This document shows positions 24,401-37,883 of a stretch of DNA of 64,000 nt, in pieces. The notes under the pieces were generated by a model that made no database searches, had not been told where the DNA came from, and saw nothing but the letters and a program-made list of their open reading frames with translations. The translations under genes and the position numbers were made by a program. Origin of the DNA: Tetraselmis striata (lineage: Eukaryota; Chlorophyta; Chlorodendrophyceae; Chlorodendrales; Chlorodendraceae). Each line of letters begins with the position of its first letter. The stretch's first letter is position 1. Where the stretch lies: assembly GCA_006384855.1 (NCBI GenBank), contig VCJN01002992.1, forward strand, positions 248,001-312,000, in the 5' to 3' direction.

Positions 24401-27400
24401 GCAGCTGCAGCGCAGGGCCCGCGGGGCGCGCGTTGCGCTGGAACATGGCGGGGTGCAGCTGCGGCTTGCCCTCCATCTGCGGCGCGCGCGGGAGAGTGCC
24501 ACCGCGGAAGGAGTCAGTCTCCTGCACGGTCGGAGCCTCCCAGAACAGCGCACTATTGAGAGGCTTCTGAAGGTTCATTTAACGTGCGTGAAGTACAGCG
24601 GCATTCGCGAAGACGACGTGTGCGCCTTCACGGACATCCTTCCTCATGACAGCTCCAATGAAACGTCAAAAAAAATCTTCCCCCGGTCAATTGCCCGCGA
24701 GAGGAGGCCAATGACTTTGTTGCGATGACTGAAACCTTTGCTCACTCCTCAACATCAGGAGGCGACACGGCCGGTGGCCTTCTGAGACGCGGTGCGGATG
24801 CCACCGCTTGTTTTGGGGCATCCATATGTAGCTCTTGACATTTGGGGGCATCACTGACACCAGCGGATTCTCATTCATCGGCTTGGTTGCCGATGATAAC
24901 ACAGTAACACACCGAGCTGTAGTACACATGTACATACCCGCACCTGTTGATTGGGTTTGCGGGTCGTAAAGTATCACAAAATGTCCGACACCGTTGACTC
25001 GTAGATTCTGTGCTATGTCCGTGGTGTGGTGTACTCTCATGATTTATATTATCGTGCTTTTCATTCTTCGCGAAGGGGTGAAAGACAGGAAAACATAGCG
25101 AATCCACGGTATGGCTCACATACGTGTGTGCGTAATATATAGAGAGAGGAGAGAGAGGAGAGAGGGGGGTCCGGGGGGGGGGGGGGGGGGGGGGGTGGTT
25201 AAGCACTTGAGGCTGCAATTGAAGACTGTGTAGAATTGCATGTAGAAGCATAGCCCTTCCGACAGTACACTCCAACAGTGCATGCAAGTGAAATGGTAAT
25301 AAGCATTCGGGATGTGACACACTTCTAATCACACAAAGCACGCCACTCCGTTTGGAGGATTTGTGTAGTATGGATTAGCAAATGGGGCGGCCGTCACCTG
25401 GTGCTTGAGCTTCTCCAGCCGCTTTTGCGGGTCGGCGTACTTCTTGGCCTGGCTCTTCTTCTTCTGCGATCGCAGCCGCTTCTGCTGCGCGCGGTAAAAC
25501 GCCTCTGCGGTCGCCGAGTTCTCAAAGCCCCACTCGCCCGCCACCTTGTCCATCTTCACCTTGAGCTTGGCGCGCCGCTCCTCGTCTTTCAGGCTGCTGC
25601 CGTAGCTCATGTTGCTGTGGGACTCGGGCACGCTGCGCGTGGGGCTGAAGGCCTTCTCCTCCTCCTCCTCCTCCCCCTCCCCAGTCTCCTCCTCCATGTC
25701 GCCGGGGGGCACCGCTACCAGCGGCCGCCCGCTTGCCGAGCGCTGCAGGCTCGGCACCAGCGCGCCCCCGCTGGCGCGCCGTCGCTCCAGCGCCTCGTGG
25801 CTGTAGCCTGATACAGAGCCGCCGTCGCCGCCATCGTCGTTGTCGGGCGGTGCGCGCCGCTCCGCCGCCCCGTGATGGGGCGGCGGCTGCGAGGTCGCGC
25901 CGGCCGCAAACTGCCTCGAGCTGGAGGCCGAGCCGGAGAGCGGCCCGGCGGGCAGGGCGGGTGCCGCCGCTGCCGGGGCGCCCCAGCCGTCCAGCATGTC
26001 CACGGTGATGGCATCCCCCTCGCCAGCCTCCTTGCCCAGCGTGGCGTCCAGGCTCATGCCCTCCGGCGGCTTGATGAAGTCCAGGTCCAACTGCAAGCAG
26101 CCGCGGCAGCTCCCTGCCAGTTAGTTGGCTCGCCCTCACACCGCCCGGGGAGCGTCTGCTACAACCTATATCCATCCTGATAGAGAGAATGCCGGACGCC
26201 ATGCAGAGCCGCAAGGATGCCTCGCATCAGCGCACTGGCTGTGGAGATGACAAAAGACTAGTTTTACATGTACTGTGTATATACTGCCTGTGTCAGAGTG
26301 TGTATAATATTCTGAGAGAGAGAAAGAGAGGGGTGTTTCAGGACTAGGGAGGCAGTGGCAACAATGATAAGGGCTGGTAGCGGCCAGCAGCTCATGTGAG
26401 AGCTGGTGATTGATAGCCATACCAGGTGGTGGTAGGTTGATGTGGTCGCACGTGCCCTGATGCGGGCGCACTGATGGGGGACAAGGAGGGGGGAGGCTCT
26501 GCGAGGGCGCACCTCCTCGTCAAAGTCAAAGCTGTCGCCTGCGTCCCTCTCGTCGATGTAGCGCGCCGCCTCCCGCGCGGCAGCCACCCGCCGGCGCACC
26601 CGCCAGCCGCGGCCCAACGCCTGCACGCCGCCGGGGTGAGTTAGCGCCGAAGGATGAGTGGTGTGCCTCATTGATTGACAATCGGAAGACAGCCATGCAG
26701 CTGGCAGAGGGCAACACCCGGCCCCGGTGTGAAATATACATGTCTGACCCTGCTAAATAGTGTGTGTCTCTCTGTGTGTGTGTGCGTGTGTGGGTGGGTG
26801 CTTAGTAGGGGGAAAGAGAGAGGTACAACCACATTTGAACTTTTGATTTCACCGACCACAGACAACAATGCGGGGCCCTGACGGTCCATCGCGTCATCTC
26901 AGGAATACTCTACAAAACCTCCTCGTAATATTCGAGGCGTCTTTTGTTGGGAGGGGTAGAGGGATTGGGGCTAGGCGGAGAAGGGGAAAGGGGGGTTCCC
27001 GTCACCTGCATCCGCGTGGCCGCCTCGGAGCAGCGCTGCGCCTGGGCCGCCGCATGGGCCGCCGCTGCTCGTTGCTGCCGCTCCGCGTGTTGGGCTCGCC
27101 GCACCCGCAGCGCCTCCGAGCGCCTGTCCAGGGGGCAGAACAGAACGGATAGCAGGGTGTCATTGAAACCGCCGCGCCGGGGGGTCAACGGCTCTGGCGG
27201 GGGTAGCAGCTGATCATCGTGCGGGAGTGCGTGGCCGCGGGGACACCGACAAGCGCTATCATTCCGGCGCACTTGATGCAGGATGGCGGCACTCGTGCAA
27301 TGACGGTTCCCATCAGCGGAGTGGTGTCACAGTCAGTCGCTACCGTGTGCCGTGCAGGTATTCACACGGGCGCCGCGGCTAGGAACCCCAACCCTGTCAA

Positions 27401-29507
27401 GAGGTGAAACGTAGACAAAACTGCAACACAACTAAAGCGAATGTTCCTACAGGTTGCATGCAAGCCCGCTTGTAGGTGAGGGCTATGAAAAGGGCGCTTG
27501 TAGGTGCGCCGGCATCTGTACGCTTAGGTATCCGGCTCGCAGTTAACACGGCAATCCTTCCCGGGATGCACTTTCGTTGCCCAAGTCACGCGGCGCAGCG
27601 GACCGCGCGACCAGACACCCACGTCATTGATAGCGTTTTCCCGGCAAATGAATTGTGAGGGCAAAGGCGCGGGCTGATATCGGGGCACTGGCACCCAATG
27701 TGTGCCGGATCCCAACTGGACAGCCCTGGAGGGGCTCGGATGCCGGACAGAATGGCAGGCGTCAAGTTGATCTCTTGGTTTAGATGTAGGGTTATGGTGC
27801 CAGACGACGCCACTACAGCCAAACACACCACGGCCATGCAAAAAGGGCCGCCGAAAGGGGACGACCTCCAAGAGTGGTGGCACGTTTCACACTATTAAAT
27901 TCGACCTGAGAGTATTTTTCCCTTGTGCCTAAGACGCCATAAACCCACATGAGACAGCCACCGGAGATATTTTGTGTGCAACATGAAAGGGTCCCAAATG
28001 TTGAACGTTACATGTGAGCGTTTGCACATACAAGGCCGTGGTGGCAGGGGGAGGGGGGGGGCGCACCGGCAGGACCGCCCGCGCCAGACGGCCTGCACCG
28101 TGCGCGCTGAGGCGTTGAGCGCCGCGTCATGGCGCTCCACCTCGAGGCGCACCCGCAGCCGCACCGCCAGCGCGCGGCGCCGGTGTGCCTGCAGCGCCGT
28201 GGCGGCCGCGGCGCGCACGGCGTCCAGCCGCGCGGCGTACTCGGGCTGCAGCTGCAGCACCCCCTGGTGCGCCGCCAGCGGCTCACGCTTGGCTTGCTCC
28301 CAGTGCGCGTCGCGGATGTCCGCTGTGCCGGGCCGCCCCTTCTCGGAGCTGCCATGCTGCCACAGCGCACAGGGTTACCACCCGCCGCGTCAGTCTTCCG
28401 CTGCCAGGCCAACCATCAGCCACCCATGGCATCCGACGATGATCGCCGCTTCACACGGCGGCCCAGAGCGACGCGGACCAAAGAAAAACTCACGACAGAC
28501 TCGCCAACCTCGAGCATACATAGAATACACAGACACCTACACTTACTGACGTGCCCATCAACAGAGCAGCTGTTCCATTACGCCTGGCCCGCGTGGCTGT
28601 TCGATATTAGTCTTTCATCGACCTCGCTGTGTTCGCAGCGTCTCCTCTGCGAGAGCTGTAATGGATCCGGCCGGGGGGTTTGCACAAGTTGCACTTGGCG
28701 CATGCACGCGGATGATCGTACATCATATACTTTATTGCCGTACGGGTACCCGTATAGTGCAGCGGATCGGGCCTATAGGTGCATGACTAAAGCGCTTATA
28801 TACTGGCATGTACTACTAAGTACTATAATCCACCCACCCACCCGCCCACCCGCCCGCCCACGGTCCTTAATTACACAGCCGTCCAATTACGATCTCACGG
28901 TTGGGAGGTACTGGTACTGGTACTCGCTACTCGCTGCTGGTAATGGAAAAAAAAACTCTGGCAGCGACTACTTCAAAGCGCTGGCAATGCGAACGCTCGC
29001 TGCTGGTGGTAATCCTTACTGGTACACGCTACTCGCTGCTGGTATTGCTGGTACTGCTGGTACTGGTGTGAATTACAAAAAGGGCAGTTCCCCATAACTG
29101 CTTTTACTGGTACTGGTACTCGCTACTCGCTGCTGGTATTAATGGAAAAAAAAAAACTGGTACTACAAAGCGCTGGCAATGCAATTCATGGAACTGTAGG
29201 CCAGTGATATAGAACCCGTTCTTTTAAAATTTTCTGAAAAATCGACGCATCGCTGATTCAACTGCCAAGTTACTTCATATACATCATCTATGCTGGGTGT
29301 GCATTGACAAAGGGAGCACGCACACACACACACATACATGATATACTAAGGGTGCCAACGCGGTAACAAGCACACTCCGGCAAAGAATCTGGCCTGCCTG
29401 TCAGATGTCAACTGCAGTCGAAATTACAGCGGAATTATAGCGAATGTGGTTGTGTGCAAGCCCAATGTGAGGCTTAAAACAAAAATTCTTATCAGTTGGC
29501 TGACACC

Positions 29508-29571
<64 letters not shown>

Positions 29572-31294
29572 AGGGGGGGGGGGGGGGCGGGTGGTCGAAG
29601 GACAACTGGGACCGCAGGGTGAATGAAGGGCGTCACAGTCTCGCAACTTTCAGCGATATAAATGTACCTACACACTCTCCTCTCAAGAATGGAAGGAAAG
29701 GCGTGCGGGCCCGGCGCAGGGCAGGAAGAAGGAGCGGCCATGCTCACCAGCGGAGGCGCGGGTGCCGGCGCCCAGCTCTCCCCCGCGTCGGGTGCCTGCG
29801 CTGCCTGCGCGGCTGCCAGCCCCACCGCCGTGTGGTGCGCCCACTCCGCCTCCACCGCCGCCAGCCATCCCCGCCCCACGCCGCCGCCGACTCGCCCTGT
29901 GGTGGCGCACGCATTCCGTGCCGTGGGGCACACCACTCCATCAGTACGCACAGACACTCGGCCGGGAGGCGTGCTGGGGGAGCTGGGGCGCCGGGCGGCA
30001 CACGCCCTGGCGCTAATGACAGCAATGGGCGATGATTTTGCAACCGAGATGTGCAGGTGCCGATCCACCGGAAAGAAAGACCCTCAAGCCTCATATTGGG
30101 CTTGCGTGCAACCTGTAAGAACATCCGTGTTTATCGATGTAGACGCACCCACAGTATGTGCAAGCAGCTCATCCCGCGGTGTTCTGTGAGAGGCCAGCCA
30201 AGCAGGGAGGCGTCGCCAGACTGCCCGAAAGAGGCCGGGTCAGGTGACTAACAGTTATGAAATGAATACCGAGTACATGTGTCGGAGGTCGGATGCCTTG
30301 TTGTTAGGCAGCAGATTTGTAATGGCAACGGCGCTTCGCTATACCCTGCCACGGCACTAATTGATGCATGACAGGACGATAACAAGCAGGTAAAGTGAGT
30401 TGTGAACTCTGATCTCTAAAAAAGTGAATCGGCAGATGGGCTGAGGAAAGAGTGGGGGGGGGGGGGGGGGGGGGGGGGAGTCTTCTGCACCTGCCGGGAG
30501 TGCCGCCTGCGCGGAACCAAACAGCTCCCCCGCCTGGCGGTGCCTCGCCAACGCCTGAAGCCGGGCGGCCGGCAGCCCCGCCAGCGCGCCCCGGACGCTG
30601 CCCCCGCTTGGCACGGCGCCCAGAAGAGGTCGGTTGGCGGCGCTCTGCGCGCGCAGCAGCGCCGGCGCCGCGAGGGGCGCGGAGGCTAGTGCGGCCAGGG
30701 ATGCGGCCTGCGCGGCGGCGGGCTCCACCGCGTCGTGGTCGAGCTCCGTCAGCCAGGGTAACGCGCGGAGCAGGGCGGCCGATGTGGCGGGGTCGCTGGC
30801 AGCCGGGTTATCTGTCACCTGCAGCAAGCGCACCGGCAAACCCTTGTCAGACAACGGCACCTCGGTCGGCCATTAACCCTACGAGGTGACGCTCTCGGTC
30901 AGTCTGTGGTGGTACATATATGGATGAAGAGAGAGAGAGAGAGAGAGAAGGGGGGGGGGGGGGGGGGTAAGGATTCCAACAGTCGGACGTCACAGTCTGA
31001 CCAGGTCCTTCAAGCTTTGTAGTATCAACAAGACAGCGACTGGTTTAATCCTTCACGAAACGCGTATCCGGGGCTACGTGACTGGACTCCCGGGATGGGG
31101 CTGCGCGACTAGCAATAAAATTCTTAAATTAGTTGTCTACATCCGAGGAGTGGAACCTCGGCAGTCTGGCAGTCTGGCAAGGCATCACATGATAATGCGA
31201 CTCGTCATCCAGAACAATTCAGCAAAGCAGCCCGGAGCCTATAATATACAGCATGAGTGATACGATTTAACACTGTGTGTATGTCTGTGATTAC

Positions 31295-31343
<49 letters not shown>

Positions 31344-33166
31344 GTGGTGTTCATGGTTGGGGTGATTGCAGGGTATTTATGATGGGGGCAGGGTATTTAT
31401 GCTCGGGGAGGCCTCAGGCCTGTCGAGGAGCTCCCACCTGCAGCGATGTCAGCGACGTCACGCCCGACAGAGCCGCCGCTAGCTCGCCCGCGTCCGCCAG
31501 GCGGTTGAACGACACGTTGAGCTCGCGCAGCCGGGGGCAGCCGCCGAGGCGCGGCGCCACGGGGAGGCGGTTATCCTGTCCCGGGGTTCAGGCAGCGTGA
31601 GGGGAGGGAAGCGCTGTCAGCAGCCAGCTCATGCCAACGATCAAGGAGGGCCGGGTGCACGGCTGGGAAGGGCAGTGAAGGTGCACGGTGAGATGGAGAC
31701 CAAGCAATGTATCAGGCAGGATAGGCTCCGCCGCATAGTAATAACCTCAATGGCATGAAATGTCATGTTGCTGTTCTAAAATGTGCATCTATTTGTACTC
31801 AAATAATGTACCTTGGCGACATGCCTTTAAGGAGCCGTAGTATAACCCTCGAATTGGGACTGCGTGCACGCTATCAAACCGTTACCTATAGCTGCTTTCA
31901 CATTGTTTCATCCACATTCGACTTTGACGGGTTGCGCAGGTTTGTATTTGCAGTTGCAGTGCTCGCATTACCGCGCCGGCACCCGTAGACGACCATCCTT
32001 TCTCCTAGCCAGTTAACGACAACGGAAGTGGTAAATACTGTTGTGCCTGGCTCAGCTTTAAGCAGCGCTGGGCGGAGCTTGCCGCGGCACGAGTGGCACT
32101 GCGTATTGTGGGCTGAAACAGGGCGGAAAGGGGGTACGGGGGGTGGGGCACCTGCAGGTTGAGCAGCACGAGGTGCGGGTGCCAGGGAAGCGCGGGCGGC
32201 GCGGTCAGGCGGTTCTCCTGCAGCTGCAGCTCACGCAGAAGGCCGCAGGCCGAGACGTCGGGCGGCTGCGCAAGCGCATTGCCGCCTGCGCGCAGGCTGA
32301 GCAGGCGCGGGCAGTGGCGCAGCCCGTGGAGCGCGGCCATCCGGTTGCCGCTCACGTCCAGGTGCGCCAGGCGGCCCAGCGGGCGCAGCAGCCCGCACAG
32401 GCTGGTCAGCCGGTTGCCCGCCAGGTTGAGGCACTCCAGCAGCGGGGCGCCTGCCAGCTCCGTCCCCGACAGCGCCGCCAGCTGGTTGCCGGCCAGGCTG
32501 AGCCGGCGCAGGTTGGGACCCGCCAGGCCAGCCAGGCTGCGCAGCCGGTTGGCGTCCAGGATGGCGACCCGAAGGCTGCGCAGGCCCGCCAGCGTCACGC
32601 CGCCCGCCAGCCGGTTCTCGCGCACATTGAGCTCTTCAATACCCACGGGCAGCCCCGCCAGGCTCGTGAGCCGGTTGACGCCCGCGTTGAGGGCACGCAG
32701 GCGCGGGCAGGCGCCTGCCAGGCCAGCCAGCCCCGCCAGCCCCTCCAGGCTCAGGTCGAGCGACGCCACGTCGGCCAGCGCCACGCCCGGCGAGCACGCC
32801 GCCTGCAGCATCACAGCGTTCGGCTGCAGGCCGCCCGCCTGGCTGCCGCCCTCGCCCTCCTCCTCAGCGACGCCCTTGGCGCTGTGGTCCCCGTCTGCCG
32901 CCGCCGCCTCTCCCTCCTCCTCCGATTCCGTCTCCTGCCCGTGCAGCGTCCAGGCACAGCAGCACGACATCAGTGGTGCCGCCACACGGGCGGCAGAGGG
33001 GGGCCCAGCGGCAGCCATGCAGGGTGCAATGGGGGCTGCGGCAAGGCCAGGCCGAAGGCTCGGCGGACAGCGTCACGGCGGTGTGGGCTGTTCTCATGGC
33101 CACTCCCCGCAACGTTATACTTCATTTCTGCTTGTGGCAACGCCCCTCATGCATCCATGTTGAGCA

Positions 33167-33216
<50 letters not shown>

Positions 33217-36200
33217 CCGTATGTTTGTCACCCACATAAAGACAACGCCCCAAAACGCTGCCTGTGTGTATGTTGCTAATGTGACCTATGCAAAGATAAA
33301 AGACAAAAGATGCGACATGCAATGAGCACAAATGTATACCGTTATTGCGTTCATTATAATTGTTATGACATATTAGGATACAATCGCATCACGGCAGCAG
33401 TATGATAAGCTCAATTCCATACTGGAAATTGTTCTGGTATATTGCAGTGATTATGTGCGATATCATTGTGTATCCATGGCTGCTTCGTTGGGCCCACCTC
33501 CGCCGGCGCCTCCTCCCCCCGCCAGGCCTCCCAGGCCGCCGCCAGCGTCCCCACGTCCAGCGGCTGCGGCCACAGAAGCACCCCCGGGGTGCGCGAGGCC
33601 CCGTCCCCGCGCGCCAGCGCCGCGAGCGGGTCGCCCAGCGCGGCGACTTCCGGGCCGGGCGCGAGCTTCAGGCCGCCGACGGGCCGACCCCAGTCGTCCG
33701 CGGTCGCGTCCACGGACGCCACGCGGCCGCGGCCGGTCGCGTGCGCCACCGCCGCGGCGGTCGCCACCGCCGCCCAGCTCGCATCCCACGCCGAACCCAG
33801 CCCCAGCGAGCCCGCGGCGCGTTCCGCGCGCTGCACCGCGGTCGACAGCGCCGCGGATGGCTGGCCGCTGTCCAGCAACCCGGCCCAGTGCGCGGCGCCC
33901 AGCGGCTGCCGGTGATCGTCGTCGCCAAAGTGCGCAGTGCACACGTCGGAGGCGCTCGTCGAGGCCCAACGCCCAGATTCTAGCCGGCTCCCCTCACCCG
34001 CCGGAGAGGGCTCGTTGCCGTGGTCGACCAGCTCGGCGCGCGCCATCGCCGCGGCGCCCGCCAGTGCTTGCATGGCGTCCTCGGTACGCGCCCGCAGCGC
34101 CTCGGTCGCGGCCGCGAGCTCGCCCGTCAGGCTGAACTCGGCGGCGGCGGCTGACGCGGCAGAGAACTGCGCGGCGGTGCCGCTGTGCGCGGCGGCCGCC
34201 AGGCTCTCGGCCACGGAAGCGCGGCGCTCGTCGTAGACCGCCGCCTGCGCGCCGAGCTCCTCGGCAGAGGCGCCCAACAGGGTTGCCTTGGCCAGTGTGG
34301 CCTCCACCTGCGCGCAGGTGCCGCGCGAAGAGGCCTCCGCCAGGTCCTGCATGGCATACCAAACATCAGCGTGGCCGAGCCCCCCCCCCCCCCCCCCCCC
34401 CGGGGGCCTTTTCTCCATCGATAACTGGCTTTATAAATAATCCATAAATACGTGCCTTCAGCGCCGCGGCGCGTCGGCGCGCAAATTTGGCCTGCGCCTG
34501 CGCCACGCTGTCGGCGAGGCCCAGCGACGACGCCTCGGTGGCCGCGGCAGCGAACTCGGCCGCGCTGCCGGCGGCCGCCACCTCCTGCACGCCAGTGGCC
34601 GCCTTGGCCTGCCGGTGCGCCAGCCGCTGTCGCGCCGCCGATGCATCTGGGTACAGGCCAAAGCTCTGTCCCGATAGGTTTTGGGGTGGGGGGGGGGGGG
34701 GGCACAGAACACAGGTTCAGCGGGTCGACTGCGTGCGGCTCAGACACGCAGGGAGTGCCGCACATGGTGGGCAACAAGCAGTCCGCGTTCCAAATTGCGG
34801 GTCGGAGGCCGCGGGAAATAAACCCATGACCTTGCAATCATTACGTGCTAGATAATCAGATATACACACAGGATATACACACCAACACGTGCAATGAGCA
34901 GATCTTGGAATTATCGCACATTGCGGGTCCCACAAACATCGCTATTAAAATACTCTTATTCGCTTGTACACCCTGGCGCTGCATCGGGAAAATAATTGCA
35001 CAGGCAGAGCATGTTCGGGAACTTTTCTTTAGAGGAGACGCCGTCATCTATACTACTAAAATAATCATGTGTGGTAACAATCCCTGCGATGATAACCCAA
35101 CCCTGCAATAGTTAAACCTTGGTGGGGGGAGGGAGGGGGGGGGGGGGGAGGTCACCTCCGCGGCTTCCAGGCAGCGCGCGACGGCGGTGAGATCCAGCGG
35201 CGTGGCGCACACGGCCGCATTGAGCGCATCCGCGGCCGCGGCATCGCGCGCCGACACTCTTGCCTCCGCAGCACGGAGACGTACCGCGTTGGCGCCCAGC
35301 GCCACTGCAGCACGGATGAGATCCTGCAGCCGCACCTGCAGCAGAGGGGGCGGCGGGGGTTAAGGGGGGGCATTCATGTTTGAGTGGGGCAAACGTTACA
35401 GAGCCCGCCTCTTTGTCATGCATAACACCAAGCGCACTTTGCCCAGCAATCACACGTCGTGCGTATGGACAGAGACAGATATCGAGATATGCAATGTTGG
35501 GTTCTACTGTTGCAGGGCACATGCACGCGCGCAATACCACGCGCTGACACAGCTGACAGAGCAAAAAGCAACGAATACCCGACACACCTACAGGTGCCAA
35601 TGCACCGATAAGAACCCGTATAATCAGCCTCAAATTGGACTTGCACGCAACCTACAAGAACCTTCACTATAGTCCCGCTTTAGTTTCGACTACATTTGAC
35701 CTCTGGCAGGCAGTGCAGGTCGTTCTTATTCGCAGTGCGTATTACCGAGTTGGCACCTATGTATAAATCAATACCTGTAATACACTGCTGTAATCAGTGC
35801 TTCGGAACAGCAGTAGGCCAGTGAATTAGCTGAGAAGGCAGGGAATATGCAACCTAGTGGGGGACACCAGATTATGCCTTGAAATTCGAGAGACGGCGCC
35901 GGGAAGAGTGGTGGTGGGGGGGGGGGGGGGGGGGGGGCAAGGGACAGGACAGGCAGCAGCGGATGGATAACGGCAGCCATGGCAACGGCAAACAAAGCAA
36001 CACTGGGGCTCCTGTAGCGTTGAGATCGCACCATCGTCGTGGTGCCCTGCTCCGCGAGGGTCTCCACGCGCCGCAGCGCAGCGGCCTGCCGCGCCCCGAA
36101 CTGTGCTTCTGCCTCGCCCAGCAGCCCGCCCAGCTTGGCACCATACCTGGTGGGGCGCAAGGAGGCAGAATGGCGGCTATCAGCGTGTGCCCAGTACGCC

Positions 36201-37843
36201 CAAGAGGCGCCGCAATCAGCAGCAATCAGAGCAGTAGTGCACAGATGTGCCATGCTGCGTGGTATGGGATGGAATGGGGTTGGTGGCCGGGCAGCCCGGC
36301 ATGCGCACTTGGAGGCAGCTATCAACGCAGCGCGAAAGGCGACCACATCTCCGCTGGCGGCCGCACGGCTCAGGGCGCCAGCCGCGCCGGCCGCCGCGGC
36401 CTCGTACGCCGCCACCTCTGCGGCCGCTGCCTCCCCGAGGCCCAGTGCCTCCGCGGCGGCCGCCGCTTTGCGCAGTGCCGCGGCGTCGCCCTTCGCGCGC
36501 GCCGCCTCCATGGCCACCAGCGCGTCGCGAGCGCGGCGGCGGCGGCCTGCCTCGGTGCGCGCCGCCCGGCCTTGCGCGATGGCCTGGCAGCGCACAACGG
36601 CCTCGCGGCGCGCCGCCCGAGGGGCGCTTGCGCGGTAGCGACGCCAGCCGCGCCACACGCGGCGCGCCGCCACCAGCCGTGCCGCTGCCGCGCCCAGACG
36701 CTCGCGGCGCTCGGACTCACGCGCGTCGCGCTCTGCCTGACGCGCCGCCGCCTCCGCTGCGGCCGCCGCTGCCGCTGAGGCGCGCGCATGTGCCAATGCC
36801 TCCTCTGCCGCCTCCGCCTCGGCCTGCGCGCAGCCCAGCACCAATCCCCACCCCCTCAGTGCCATGCCGATAATGACAACACCGCTCATACTGTGTCAGC
36901 GGCGGCCTGCCTTAGAGAGACGCCTGCTCCCCTGTTTCCAAGGCTGACAGGAGCACTGCCGCAGTGGGCTGCCCAAGATTTATAGAGGCGGCCAGTGCAT
37001 GTAAATGTCGTGTGAGGACTTATGCTGACTGTCTGCTGTGTCTCTCCCAGTCAGTATGCGGACAGTGGCCAACCCTGCAGGGCTCTGCTGCCTACGAGGT
37101 ATCATGTTCTCACACAGCCCCACAGACATGGATGCAGATTGGGAATTTGTCTCCCCCCCCCCCCCCACCCCCCAAACCACCCCATTCACCCCCCACCGCC
37201 TCCTCCCCTGCCCCGGGGCACCCTTGCCCGCTCAGCAACCTTGTGCTGAGTGACATCTACGCCCTCTCCTCGTAAGCCCATGCGAGCCCCACCTGCTCCG
37301 CCGCCTCCGCCGCCATCTCCGCCTCCAGGCGAGCCGTCCGCGCTGCCGCCGCCGCCTCGAGCTCTGCCATGCGCGCGGCGGCCGCCGCCTCCAGCTCGGC
37401 CGCTGCCGCGGCCGTCGCCGCTGCCGCCTCCTCGCGCTGCCGGGCGGCCTCCAACTCCGCCGCCTGCCGCTCCGCGCGCCGCCCCGCCTCGCGCCGCGCA
37501 TCCGCTGCCTCAAACTCCCGCCACACGGCGTGCCGCTCATCCCCTGCTGGGGCACAAAAAGCCGGGCACTGGCTGAGGCAGAGCCCCCCCTTATTGCCGG
37601 CCGCCCTGCACACGGGCAGGAGGTACAGCCCCTTAACCCCCCCCCCCCCCCACCCCCCAAAAATCCGGATATAATAACGATATGTAAGTAAAGAACGCTA
37701 CCACCGTAGAGCCCCTGTTTGCCTGGTACGCCTGGCAGATTAGCAGGCCAGCCAGCCTGCCGCCGACCCCGCGAGGCATTGCATGCTGGGCGTGGCACTT
37801 CTGCTTGTGGTGCTGCTCGAGGAGCCCGGGGGTGGAGGGGGGT

Positions 37844-37883
<40 letters not shown>

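Noticed and set aside
32143-33279. Long plus-strand open frames (about 330-380 codons) over 32.1-33.3 kb
   Set aside because: They are antisense to the leucine-rich repeat exon of the LRRIQ1-like gene; the periodic GC-rich LRR codons keep the other frames open. No domain in the antisense products.
33411-33498. Stop codon at 33411 as the end of a separate IQ-protein gene
   Set aside because: A GAG|GTGGGC donor at 33498 and a CAG|GAG acceptor at 32934 join both halves in phase, and the joined order equals animal LRRIQ1. A two-gene reading is kept as the alternative.
33455-34135. Plus-strand Pro/Arg/Ala-rich frame of 226 codons
   Set aside because: Antisense to LRRIQ1-like exon 7, with a composition typical of shadow frames in GC-rich DNA.
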